Part shown: in pieces, positions 32,201 through 64,000 of the stretch | Position numbering within the stretch: the stretch's first letter is position 1 | Layout of the letters: every line of letters starts with the position of its first letter | From: Prorocentrum cordatum | Taxonomy: Eukaryota > Sar > Dinophyceae > Prorocentrales > Prorocentraceae | Reading direction: 5' to 3' | Length of the DNA stretch: 64,000 bases | Assembly (NCBI GenBank): GCA_963575745.1 | Contig: CAUYUJ010016143.1 | Location: 1-64,000 of the forward strand | Made by a program: the position numbers and the translations under genes | Notes under the pieces: generated by a model | Seen by the model: the letters and a program-made list of their open reading frames with translations, nothing else | Database searches by the model: none | Told to the model about the DNA's origin: nothing

Positions 32201-32385
32201 TCGCCCCCCGTGATCCTGGCATCGCCGTGTGCGATCCAGCTCTGCCCTGCACCGCCAGGAAAGAAGGAAATTGGGCGCCCAGCCATGGGCAGGGGGAGGG
32301 TAGGGGTGAGGGAGGGAGATAGGCTCGGCGGGAGGGCGTCGTTCCTGTCAATGTCAATCCCAGGGAAGCGACTGAAGGTCGCCAT
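29227..32385 (-). pseudogene. ORF A N-terminal segment, disordered, internally duplicated
   Basis: An open frame from 32385 through a TGA at 29962 and on to 29227. Two diverged copies of a block of about 136 residues (408 bp; ETADLRGSAA, PAPQ, AFSSRLQG, DEPSAR) lie at about 31750-31340 and 31340-30940. Charged and Gly/Pro-rich composition predicts disorder. Ten or more TGAAG-loop mini-hairpins fall within this coding stretch. No enzymatic domain is seen. Confidence 0.5.
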
Positions 32386-32444
32386 GTCAGTGTGTCTCGC
32401 GGGGTTGAACGTGTCTCCCCGTCTTCCCGTTTGGCTGAAGGCCA
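31085..32444. repeat. Cluster of TGAAG-loop mini-hairpins
   Basis: Stem-loops of 4-5 bp with loop TGAAG occur at 31085-31099, 31135-31149, 31166-31180 (loop TGCAG), 31353-31365, 31490-31504, 31540-31554, 31758-31770, 31912-31926, 32368-32382 and 32432-32444. The stems differ (CGAGC/GCTCG, GGGC/GCCC, GCAGC/GCTGC, GCGAC/GTCGC, TGGC/GCCA) yet stay complementary. Confidence 0.75.
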
Positions 32445-32517
32445 TCGGTTCTCGTGTGCACGCAACGTCGACGGGAACGATCACGTCCCAGGGGGCGAGG
32501 GGCGACGGCTGCCCTGG

Positions 32518-32531
32518 GCTGGTGGGGATAC
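32518..32531. other. Right target-site duplication of the giant LINE
   Basis: GCTGGTGGGGATAC, followed by CGCGAAGCGTCAAG. The same continuation (CGCGAAACGTCAA) follows the motif at 60685-60698, so the pre-insertion target seems to extend to the right of the duplicated part. Confidence 0.65.
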
Positions 32532-32850
32532 GCGAAGCGTCAAGAATTTGTAAAGAAGTCCCGCGCGAGAGCGCGACTTGGGAATAAATCGTGAAGGAAA
32601 ATCCGGCGGGAGCAGTGCTTGTTGTAAACCGGGGGCCAGGGGCACAGTTTGAGCAGAAAGACTTTCCCTGAGCAAACACAGAGCGCGAGCCCCGAGGGGC
32701 ATTTCAATTAGACAAAATACAATGTGCACAGGTTGGGGGATTAGCAATGACGACTCTTCAAGAGTGAATGCTCGCCAGCGACAACAACAACAACAACAAC
32801 AACAAAACAAAACAACAACAACCACAACAACAACAACAACAACAATTACT
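32532..32850. repeat. (CAA)n composite repeat, copy 2, upstream module
   Basis: Hairpin units with CGCGCGAGAGCGCG, the GGGAGCAGTGCTTGTTGTAA spacer with CAGTTTGAGCAG, and (CAA)n at about 32780-32843. It matches 1620-1960 in order. It directly abuts the right flank of the giant LINE. Confidence 0.7.
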
Positions 32851-34385
32851 AGCACGTGGGGACACTCCGTTCTCACCAGTGCCAGGGTTTTCATAGGAGG
32901 CGGGCAATACCCCCACTTTGTGGGGGGGCCGGTTCAAGCTCTACCAAATTTCCAAACGACTCTTCGCCACCACCCACACCCAGCTTCCCGCCCTATGACG
33001 TTCGGACACTTCACTTCGTGGCATGCGGACGACCGTGGCTACTATTCAGGGCCCCGCGGCCGACGACGACGGCGTGCGCGCGCGAAGAAAAAACGAATGT
33101 GTCCCGCATGGTATTATTTGACAGGGATGATGGCCCTGGCAGGTGCGCAACCGTTGTCGCAGAAGTTCGAAAAAGTTGCTCGCAAAAGCCCGTTTGACAG
33201 AAATGTTTAAAAAGTGTTGGGTTTCCTACGAATCCGCAAGAGCGCGCGGGATGAGATTTTGACATTTTTTTGTTGAAAAACCATTGGTTTTTTGATGTTT
33301 TTATGTTAAAATCGCTGCGAACACTAAGGTTTTGGAAGGATTTCGTCTTGCGCGCGCGAATGTCCACTTTACCTTATTTTTTGCAAGGGATTCTTGAAAT
33401 TTGATTATATTAGAACAAGAAATGTCATTTTATATGTTTTTTGCAAGGGAAAGCGGATTACAACAAAACAACCGGATCCTGTACACACCCTCTTTTCTGA
33501 GGCTTCCTCACGAAAATGATGAAAATGTAGCTGCGGCCTAGGCGGCGCAGGGGGGGCGCGCACCAGGGGGCCCAACAATAATTATTCTTTAGAATAAATA
33601 ATGTTCAACAACAACAACAACAACAACAACAATTACTAGCACGTGGGGACACTCCGTTCTCACCAGTGCCAGGGTTTTCATAGGAGGCGGGCAATACCCC
33701 CACTTTGTGGGGGGGCCGGTTCAAGCTCTACCAAATTTCCAAACGACTCTTCGCCACCACCCACACCCAGCTTCCCGCCCTATGACGTTCGGACACTTCA
33801 CTTCGTGGCATGCGGACGACCGTGGCTACTATTCAGGGCCCCGCGGCCGACGACGACGGCGTGCGCGCGCGAAGAAAAAACGAATGTGTCCCGCATGGTA
33901 TTATTTGACAGGGATGATGGCCCTGGCAGGTGCGCAACCGTTGTTGCAGAAGTTCGAAAAAGTTGCTCGCAAAAGCCCGTTTGACAGAAATGTTTAAAAA
34001 AAGTGTTGGGTTTCCTACGAATCCGCAAGAGCGCGCGGGATGAATGTTTGACAACTTTTTTTTGAAAAACCATTGGTTGTTTGATGTTTTTATGTTAAAA
34101 TCGCTACGAAAACTAAGGTTTTGGAAGGATTTCGTCTTGCGCGCGCGAATGTCCACTTTACCTTATTTTTTGCAAGGGATTCTTGAAGTTTGGTTATGTT
34201 AGAACAAGAAATGTCCACTTTAGCTTATTTTTTGCAAGGGAAAACCGATCGTAACAACACAACCGGATCCGGACTCCCCGTTTTGCCTGAGACTTCCTCA
34301 CGAAAATGATGAAAATGAGGCTGCGGCCTAGGCGCGGCGGGGGGGTCGTGCACCAGGGGCCCCAACAATAATTATTCTTTAGAAG
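32844..34385. repeat. 788-bp tandem duplication
   Basis: Two near-identical units, starting at 32844 and 33632 with ATTACTAGCACGTGGGGACA. Each runs through an A/T-rich half containing TTTTTTGCAAGGGA repeats and ends at GCACCAGGGG...CCCAACAATAATTATTC before the next (CAA)n. A 113-codon frame is identical in both units but low in protein character. The few differences are single bases and a short indel, so the duplication is recent. Confidence 0.85.
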
Positions 34386-34389
34386 TAAT

Positions 34390-34408
34390 AATGTTCAACA
34401 ACAACAAG

Positions 34409-34451
<43 letters not shown>

Positions 34452-34630
34452 TCATCATCATCATCAGCAGCAGCAGCAGCATCATCATCATCATCAACAA
34501 CAACAACAACAACAACAGCATCAGCATCATCATCCTCTTCATCAACAACAACAAAACAACAATAACAGCAGCAGCAACAACAACAACGACAACGACAACG
34601 ATAACGACAACGACAACGACAACAACAGTC
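34390..34630. repeat. (CAA)n/(CAT)n/(CGA)n microsatellite
   Basis: About 240 bp of mixed CAA, CAT, CAG and CGA triplets. It is the core of composite repeat copy 2. Confidence 0.9.
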
Positions 34631-35200
34631 ATTTTAAGACTGATCGTTCTTCCCTGCTCGCGTGCCACTCAACACGTATATCATATATCCCAAACCCTCG
34701 ATACTCGCCCTCTTAATGTTCGATCCTAAACCCTTCGTTCGGGGTGTATCTTTCCTACCTGCAACGCGCGTATGTTGTTCGGCCCCCAAGGCAGGGAAAG
34801 AGAGGATGGATGGAAGGAAGGAACAAGGGAGGAAGATGGGGCACGAGAGAACACAGCAGAAGGGTGGCCAGAAAGAGAAAACACGTGGCAGAACCAGGCG
34901 GGCAGAGCGGGCGGGTAGACCCTGACGGGCAGGTCGGGAAGGCGGGCCTGGATGGCCAGGTCGAGCAGGCGGATTGCCAAAGCGTGCGCCCCGCATGAGT
35001 CGCGAGGAAGTCTCGAGCGACAGCGCGCTTCGCCAATAAATCTGGAAGAAATCCACAGCAATAGCGTGCTTCCTGAGCGTCGAGAGCGCGGCGTCTGAAT
35101 AAACTGCAAGGGTGTCCCACGCGAAAGCGTGATCCATGCATGAATGAAAATTTATGAGGAAGCCCCTCGCGAGAGCGCGATTTGGAAATAAACTGTGGGA
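34630..35200. repeat. (CAA)n composite repeat, copy 2, downstream module
   Basis: AAGACTGATCG, ACACGTATATC, CGATCCTAAACCC, the GAGAGGATGGATGGAAGGA stretch, AACACGTGGCAGAACCAGG, then hairpin units (GCGACAGC, GCAATAGC, GCGAAAGC, GCGAGAGC). The order is as at 2190-2690. Confidence 0.75.
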
Positions 35201-35607
35201 AATTCCGCCGACCCTGGCGGCGTGTGCGGGGTGTCTGTCCGGTCCCGTCGACGGAGAGCCTTCTTTCGCCCACTCCTTCCCATCCTCCTCTCCCGTTGAG
35301 GGACAAAGAGGAGAGAGAGAGAGAGAGAGCACCCTTCCTCGTTCGGGGAACGGGTTCGCAGCTGAAGGGAATTCCATCCACGTCCTCCTTACGTCAATGT
35401 GAAGCCCCTTCCCTTTGTCCCTGCCCCGGCGAGGGGGGGTCCCGAGGGAGGAGGGGGGGTCAGATTCGCATCGCCTCAATCCCAAGGGGGGGAGGGGGAG
35501 TCAAATACGTATCCGTCCTTGGGGGTCCTCCTCCCCCTCCCGTCCCGTCTCTCACGCAGGTCCTCCTCCGGTCCCCCTCCCAAGGGGGGGCCAAGGGGGG
35601 AGTCCTT

Positions 35608-35638
<31 letters not shown>

Positions 35639-35760
35639 CCGCCTCCTCCTCCTCCTCCTCCTCCTCCTCCTCCTTATCTTCCTCCTTCTCCTCCTCCTCC
35701 CCCACCTGGTCGTCGTCGACGTCTTTCAGGGTGGGCGGCACCGGCCGTCAGGCCTTCACA
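35200..35760. repeat. Low-complexity segment with (CTC)n
   Basis: Contains (GA)n at about 35307-35330, a G-rich stretch and (CTC)n at about 35610-35712. No gene is seen. Confidence 0.7.
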
Positions 35761-36461
35761 ATATCATGCGGGAGCCGCTGTTGTTGTAAACCGGTGGCCA
35801 GGGGCACAGTTTGAGCAGGAAGACTTTCCCGGGTAAAAACACAGCGAGCCCCTGGACGGGCACTTCAATTTAAAAAGCACGTATGTTACGCGAATGCGTG
35901 AATCCTGCATAATTCGCCAGGACGTCTCGGGCGAGAGCGCGATTCCTAAGAAATTATGAGGAAGTCCCAGGCGAGAGCGCGATTCCTGAATGGCGAGGGC
36001 GTGGCGCCTGAATGAATTGCAAGAAAGTCACAGGCGAGAGCGCGATTCTTGGATACATTGCAAGCATTGCAAGGAACTCCCTAGCGAGAGCGTGATTCCA
36101 GAGTAAATTGCGAGGAAGTATCAGGCGGGAGCCGTTGTTTTTGTAACCTGGGGGCCAGGGGCGCAGTTTGACCCTTGCGACTTCCCCCGATAAAAAACAG
36201 GGTGCGAGCCCCGGGGGAAGCACGTCAGTTGAAAAAACTGAATGGTCACCAGAGGGGGAGGATCAAGAATAATTATTCTTCTGTAATGAGAGCTCACAAA
36301 AGACTAACGAGAGAAAACAAAAACAAAAAAAAAACGCCGACGACGACGACGACGACGACGACGACAACAGCAACGACAACAACGACAACAACAACAACAG
36401 CGACAACTACAACAAAAACAACAACAACAACAACAACAATAACAAGAACAACAACAACAAG

Positions 36462-36560
<99 letters not shown>

Positions 36561-37330
36561 AACAACAACAACAACAACAACAGCAGCAGCAACCATAAGC
36601 AACAACAGCAACAACAACGACGGCAACAACAACAACTACAACAACAGCAACAACAACAGCAACAACCACAATCGGTTTAATAATGTTACAGCTCGCTCTT
36701 ACCTGCTTGCGTGCCATTCTACACGTAAACCCCAAACCCTCGGTACCCGCCCTCTTCGTCTCCGATCGTACCCCCCCCCCCGGGGGGTATATCGTCCTTA
36801 CCTGCCGCGAGTAATTGGTGCAGCCCCTGAAACAAGGTAAGAGAGGACGGATGGAAGGGGGAGGGAGATGGAGAACGGGATTAGCAGGAGAGGGGCTAGG
36901 AGCAGAAAACACGTGGCAGAACCAGACGGGCACCGCGGGCGTGTAGATCCTCACAGGCGGATCAGGAGGCGGGCCCAAGCGGCCAGGTCGAGCTGGCGGG
37001 TCGTTAAAGCGTGTTCCCTGCATGGTTCGCGAAGAAGGCTCGAGCGATAGCGCGATCCCCTAATGAATCTTGAAAATCCACAGCGAGAGCGTGATTCCTG
37101 AGTGTCGAGGGGGCGCGGCGTCTGAACAATTGGTGAGGAAGTCCCACGCGAGAGCGCGATTCCTGCATAATTTGTGAAGAAATCCCGCGCGAGAGCGCGA
37201 TTTCGGCATACATTGTGAAAAAGTATCCGGCGGGGGCCGTCAGTGTTCCCAACAACACAGCTTGGTGGCACCAACCTTTCCTTGATACAAACCAGGTGCG
37301 AGCCCCGCGAGAGGCCCTTGAACTGAGAAA
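35760..37330. repeat. (CAA)n composite repeat, copy 3
   Basis: Hairpin units at 35900-36130, the GGGAGCCGTTGTTTTTG spacer, (CGA/CAA)n at 36330-36665, the downstream module (CCTGCTTGCGTGCCA, ACACGTAAACCCC, CGATCGTACCCC), and hairpin units at 37020-37240. This is the third occurrence of the same module order in the window. Confidence 0.75.
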
Positions 37331-37495
37331 GTTACCAATCCTACTTATTCTTTGGAAATGGAGACAAACAAACGACTACAGCAGCAGCAAAAACAACAGC
37401 AACATCTGCAACAGCAACAGAACAGCAACAGCCACAACAACAACAACAAACACAGGCAGCAGCAGCAGCACCAGCAGCAGCAACACCAGCGGCAG

Positions 37496-37526
37496 CAGCA
37501 TCATCACCAGCAGCATGATATGCATG

Positions 37527-37570
<44 letters not shown>

Positions 37571-37576
37571 AATCAC

Positions 37577-37607
<31 letters not shown>

Positions 37608-38286
37608 GTCAGCATCAGCATCATCATCATCATCATCATCATCATCATTAGCATCGTCATCATCACCAGCATCATCACCGTCAGCAGCATCCGCAGTATC
37701 ATATCCGTCGACAACGCCGACAACATCATCAGCAGCATCATCACCATCATCATCAGCCTCATCAGCATCATCATCCTCATCATCATCACCATCATCAGCA
37801 TAATCTTGGTCATCCTCATCCTCAACAGCATCATCAGCATCAGCATAATCAGAATCAGCATCCTCATGAGCAGCAGCATCATCAGGATCATCATCGTCAT
37901 CATCCGCATCCACAACATCATCCTCATTATCATCATCACTAGTATCATCATCCACATCAGCATCATCTGCATCATCGCCACCATCAGCATCACCATCATC
38001 ACCATCATCACCATCACCATATCCATCACCATCATCATCGTCATCATCAGCATCATCCTCAGTGTCATCCTCATCATCGTCCTCAGCATTATCCTCATCC
38101 TGCTCCTCCTCCTCCTCTTCAACATCATCAGCATCGTCAGAATCAGAATTAGCATCGTGATCAGCACCAGCATCATCAGCATTATCAGCATCGTCATCCT
38201 CATCAGCAGTATCATCATCATCACCATCATCATCAGCAGCATCATCGTCAGCATCATCATCAGCAGCATCATCATCATCAGCATCC

Positions 38287-38332
<46 letters not shown>

Positions 38333-38345
38333 TATCATCATCAAT
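37496..38345. repeat. (CAT)n array of about 850 bp with CAG and CAC variants
   Basis: Nearly pure CAT at both ends with irregular CAG, CCT and CGT variants in the middle. It yields polyhistidine, polyisoleucine, polyaspartate and polymethionine frames on both strands, none with a flanking domain, so no gene is called. Confidence 0.9.
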
Positions 38346-38821
38346 AGCATCGCACGGACCTCGTTGCATATTGCTAATCGCCCCTCGCTCCCCGTCCCCC
38401 ACGAATGCATCACGCTGGACGCCCCATCGCCCCTCGCCCATTTTCTCACCCCACAAGTTCAGCACCTATGCTCGCTTGCTCTGCTGTCCCATCTCCGCAC
38501 TGCCACATGGAGCCGAGAAAACGAATGAGGGTCACGACCTGTGCGCTACAAGCAGCTGCATTGGGTTGGGCCCGTCGCAAGGGTAAGTTGTATCAATACT
38601 CCTCCACCTCCTCCTCCTCCTCCAAGTCTACCTTCCCTTCCTCAACTTCAAATGTGCATCATCATCATCTCCCCCTCATTTGTTTGGGGCTATTACGCGG
38701 ATGAGACATAGAGGGGAAGAAAAGAGGAATGGCGTGAATAATCGAACTGGATAGCAAGCAGGATGTGGCTCGGCAAAGGGTAACTGTTAATCTCGCTGTA
38801 TTTAACCCGCCCAGGGACCCT
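38346..38821. other. Unassigned spacer downstream of the DEAD-box gene
   Basis: Mixed sequence with a short (CTC)n near 38608. It should contain the 3' UTR of the DEAD-box gene on the minus strand. No canonical polyadenylation signal is recognised; dinoflagellates generally lack AATAAA. Confidence 0.4.
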
Positions 38822-62238
<23,417 letters not shown>

Positions 62239-62248
62239 CTGATGGGCA

Positions 62249-62338
62249 GGGGAGGAGGAGGAGGAGGAGGAGGAGGAGGAGGAGGAGGAGGAGGAGGAGG
62301 AGGAGGAGGAGGAGGAGGAGGAGGAGGAGGAGGAGGAG
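62249..62338. repeat. (GAG)n microsatellite
   Basis: About 30 units. On the gene strand it forms the pyrimidine tract before the motif V exon. Confidence 0.95.
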
Positions 62339-62348
62339 CCCCTGCCCA

Positions 62349-62381
62349 TCGAAGGATCTCCCCTGAGGGGAGATCCTTCGA
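62349..62381. repeat. Perfect hairpin, 15-bp stem, 3-nt loop
   Basis: TCGAAGGATCTCCCC, loop TGA, then the exact reverse complement. It sits 11 bp from the (GAG)n tract. Confidence 0.95.
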
Positions 62382-62474
62382 GTCGGTCGGCAGAACACGC
62401 TGCGAGGGGCGGGAGACTGTGCCGGAGTCCAGAGGGTGCGCGAGCAGGCGGGGGCGGCCACATCGCTGACGATT

Positions 62475-63350
62475 TCAGGTCGCGGCATCAAAAAGCTGCT
62501 CAAAGCATGACTTGGGCGAGGAAGAGCCCCAGCTCAAAGCTGTGAACTGAACATGACACGCTGTCCATGAGAAGAAGCAGGCAAAGTTCGGAACAAGGGA
62601 CAGGGCGGGGGAGGGGGTTGGCCCCGCGTGGCTCGTAGGCCTGGGCCAGCCAGAGGGCATCGGAAGGAGTTGGCCGATCCCCGTTGATGCCGAGCCCCGC
62701 CGCTGGAGGTCTCCCACACGGGGTCCGAGCAGACGGGGTCGGGCGATCGCACCACATCACAAATGCATAGCTGGTGCATCGGCGCTGTCGGCGTGCAGAA
62801 TATCGGGCTCCACATCGGGCCACATCTCGGGGATCTTCTGACACGGGTCAATCCAGACCCGGGTCAGCATGAAACCAAAAAACTGCAATGCAGGAAGAAC
62901 AACTGCAACGCAGGTCTTCGCCAAACCCGGGCCAGCCGACATGCGCGACCACCTCGCGGCCACGAGCGGCTCGCTGACCCGGGTCAGCCAGAGGGGGTCT
63001 TCGCAGGATCCTGCAGGATCCTGTGCCCTGGCTAACCCCCGTTTGCAGTGACCCCGTCTCTTCGGGAGCGGCAAAGAGGGGGGTGTCCAAGAGGGGGGGG
63101 TGCAAATCATGACCGGCGGCATGTGCGCGGCCCAGCGGGGGGGGCAGGGACGTAATGAAATAAGAAGAGGCGCCATGAAATCTGGGGAAAAATCATGGCC
63201 CGCGCCATGAAATCCACCCCCCCCTAGTCATCACCCCCCTCTTTTCCGCTCCCGATCTCTGGGTTCTGGGCCACAGCTCGGGCCTCAGGCGGGCGCGCGG
63301 GGCGACCCCTGCATCCCAGTAACCCCCTCCGCACGAGGCGCAGGCGCCTA
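62475..63350. other. Unassigned segment; possible ghost of a helicase motif I exon
   Basis: On the minus strand near 62957-62872 two overlapping frames echo a DEAD-box motif I region: GREVVA in one frame and GLAKTCVAVVLPALQFFGF in the next. The Walker A Gly is Ala and the frames do not join. A palindromic BamHI-type repeat (CAGGATCCTGCAGGATCCTG) is at 63004-63023. I call no gene. Confidence 0.25.
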
Positions 63351-63356
63351 CGACGG

Positions 63357-63546
63357 CGGCAGCGACAATGGCGACGACCACGACGGCGACGCTAACGGCA
63401 GCGACGACGGCGACGACCACGACGGCGACGACGAACACGACGGCGACGACGGCAGCGACGACGGCGACGACGGCGACGATCACGACGGCGATGGCGACGA
63501 CGGCGGCGGCGGCGATGGCGACGACGACGGCGGCGGCGGCCACGGC
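63357..63546. repeat. (CGACGG)n-type triplet array
   Basis: GACGGC/GACGAC triplets; polythreonine/alanine frames on plus and Ala/Val frames on minus are repeat artefacts. Confidence 0.9.
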
Positions 63547-63730
63547 TAAGCCCCGACACAACGCCGACGAATCGAGCCCCCGGGCCTCCTCCCGGCCCCC
63601 CCCCCCCGCTCCCGAGAGCACCGCCCCGCCCGGAAGTCCGCCAGCGACCTCTCCCGCTCGGGCTGCTCCATGTCGCCGTGGATGGCCCGCGCGCGGTAGC
63701 CCTGCGGCTCCCTCCTTGGGCGAGCAACGA

Positions 63731-63827
63731 CATATGTACATGTACGCCCTCCGCGGTCTTGCCTGCACGAACGTCCGCGTCGACACGCACTCCAGGGGAA
63801 ACTAACCGCGTACGTGTACATATGTTG
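63731..63827. repeat. Inverted repeat with 17-bp arms
   Basis: ACATATGTACATGTACG near 63731 pairs with CGTACGTGTACATATGT near 63811, with one mismatch. Confidence 0.8.
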
Positions 63828-64000
63828 CCGGCCTCTGACCTCCTCCCTCCCCGCTCCCGAGAGTTCTGTGGGTGCGCTGCCCAGGCACAGGCCGCAGAGG
63901 AGCTGCTGCGCCCATGCCACGGGAAAGGGAACACGAGCCCGACTCGTGCGGCGCGGTCGCGATACAGAAGAATAAACATGCCCTGCTCCTCTTGCGGCTC

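Larger units (their letters stand above)
22203..32385 (-). pseudogene. ORF A: giant gag-position protein with RING finger, broken
   Basis: The start is taken at the ATG at 32385 (MATFSRFPG), giving a 5' UTR of about 130 nt. The reading frame runs to 22203, about 3,400 codons if intact. In-frame stops are TGA at 29962, TAG at 27304 and TAA at 26719; the protein-like frame continues across each. Frameshifts fall near 29230, 28500 and 22800. The first 800 residues are low complexity, rich in Gly, Ala, Pro, Asp and Arg, with an internal duplication. A zinc ribbon (CDFC...CITC) lies at about 29080-29020 and a RING at about 26760-26590. The rest is unrecognised. Its position before the enzymes suggests an ORF1 or gag-like role; this is inference. 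Confidence 0.6.
4383..32531 (-). mobile_element. Giant non-LTR retrotransposon, about 28 kb, with DNA methyltransferase and helicase ORFs
   Basis: The proposed element body is 4405-32517 on the minus strand. At its 3' end are an A8 tail (T run 4397-4404) and the motif GTTGGTGGGGATAC (4383-4396). At its 5' end is GCTGGTGGGGATAC (32518-32531), so the flanks form a 14-bp target duplication with 13 matches. The order inside is ORF A (zinc ribbon, RING), ORF B (C5 methyltransferase), ORF C (EEP endonuclease, RT, RNase H), ORF D (UPF1-like helicase), ORF E (Cys-rich) and a 3' UTR of about 1.7 kb. All ORFs lie on one strand with short gaps. EEP-RT-RNase H order is standard for one branch of LINEs; the methyltransferase, RING and helicase are additions. 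The copy carries in-frame stops and frameshifts. The boundaries are an inference from the motif pattern. An alternative is several adjacent elements or genes. Confidence 0.7.

Noticed and set aside
37341-38528. Frames of 350-440 codons (polyaspartate, polymethionine, polyisoleucine)
   Set aside because: They are translations of the CAT array in all frames, without start context or flanking domain.
62560-62710. GINGDRPTPSDAL as the HGDR motif exon of the DEAD-box helicase
   Set aside because: The His is absent, spacing to the next motif does not fit, and no splice borders support it.
63368-63805. Polythreonine/alanine protein
   Set aside because: It is a translation of a GAC/GGC triplet array that runs directly into unrelated sequence.

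Overview
The window is dinoflagellate nuclear DNA. The decisive evidence is two copies of the dinoflagellate trans-spliced leader (SL) in genomic DNA: minus strand near 46785 (TAGCCATTTTGGCTCAAG followed by a second relic leader) and near 60684 (TAGCCTTTTGGCTCAAG, also followed by a relic). Tandem SL relics mark processed mRNAs that were reverse transcribed and reinserted, a known habit of dinoflagellate genomes. High GC, kilobases of microsatellite, GC-AG introns with identical sequence at both boundaries, and very long introns agree with this. The genus cannot be told from the sequence.

Layout. 1-3640 is repeat DNA: a degenerate CCAAGAGG array, a (CAA)n composite repeat and (CAT)n. 3645-32531 is the centrepiece: a non-LTR (LINE-type) retrotransposon of about 28 kb on the minus strand (body 4405-32517, A8 tail, 14-bp target duplications GTTGGTGGGGATAC / GCTGGTGGGGATAC), preceded by a short stack of 5'-truncated relatives. 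From its 5' end it carries ORF A (about 3,400 codons, gag-like position, zinc ribbon and RING), ORF B (a C5 cytosine DNA methyltransferase), ORF C (APE-type endonuclease, reverse transcriptase, zinc knuckles, RNase H), ORF D (UPF1-like SF1 helicase) and ORF E (cysteine-rich, with at least one likely intron). The copy has three in-frame stops and several frameshifts, two of them at G7 and G9 runs, and has Asp-to-Gly changes at two catalytic positions. It is either decayed or contains uncorrected indels.

32532-38350 is a field of (CAA)n composite repeats, a 788-bp tandem duplication and an 850-bp CAT array. 38822-62238 on the minus strand holds the last four recognisable exons of a DDX3/Ded1-like DEAD-box RNA helicase, at 62238-62184, 42914-42827, 39130-39038 and 38844-38822, with introns of about 19.3 kb, 3.7 kb and 0.2 kb. 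Nested in its giant intron are an SL-bearing SGNH-hydrolase-like retrogene (45474-46785), several kilobases of CCAAGAGG-type satellite (43.5-51.6 kb), and a second retroelement of about 8 kb (52662-60684) that begins exactly with an SL and sits in the same target motif as the giant LINE.

How the parts may fit together. The motif GCTGGTGGGGATAC, often followed by CGCGAAGCGTCAA, flanks the giant LINE, its truncated relatives and the SL-headed 8-kb element. This suggests one target-primed machinery, possibly the LINE's own endonuclease and RT, inserting both its own RNA and trans-spliced RNAs at a repeated target. Small hairpins with variable, often compensating stems and a near-constant TGAAG or TGACC loop are scattered through both elements.

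All element boundaries, intron borders and counts were read by eye from one sequence copy. No alignment or database search was possible.
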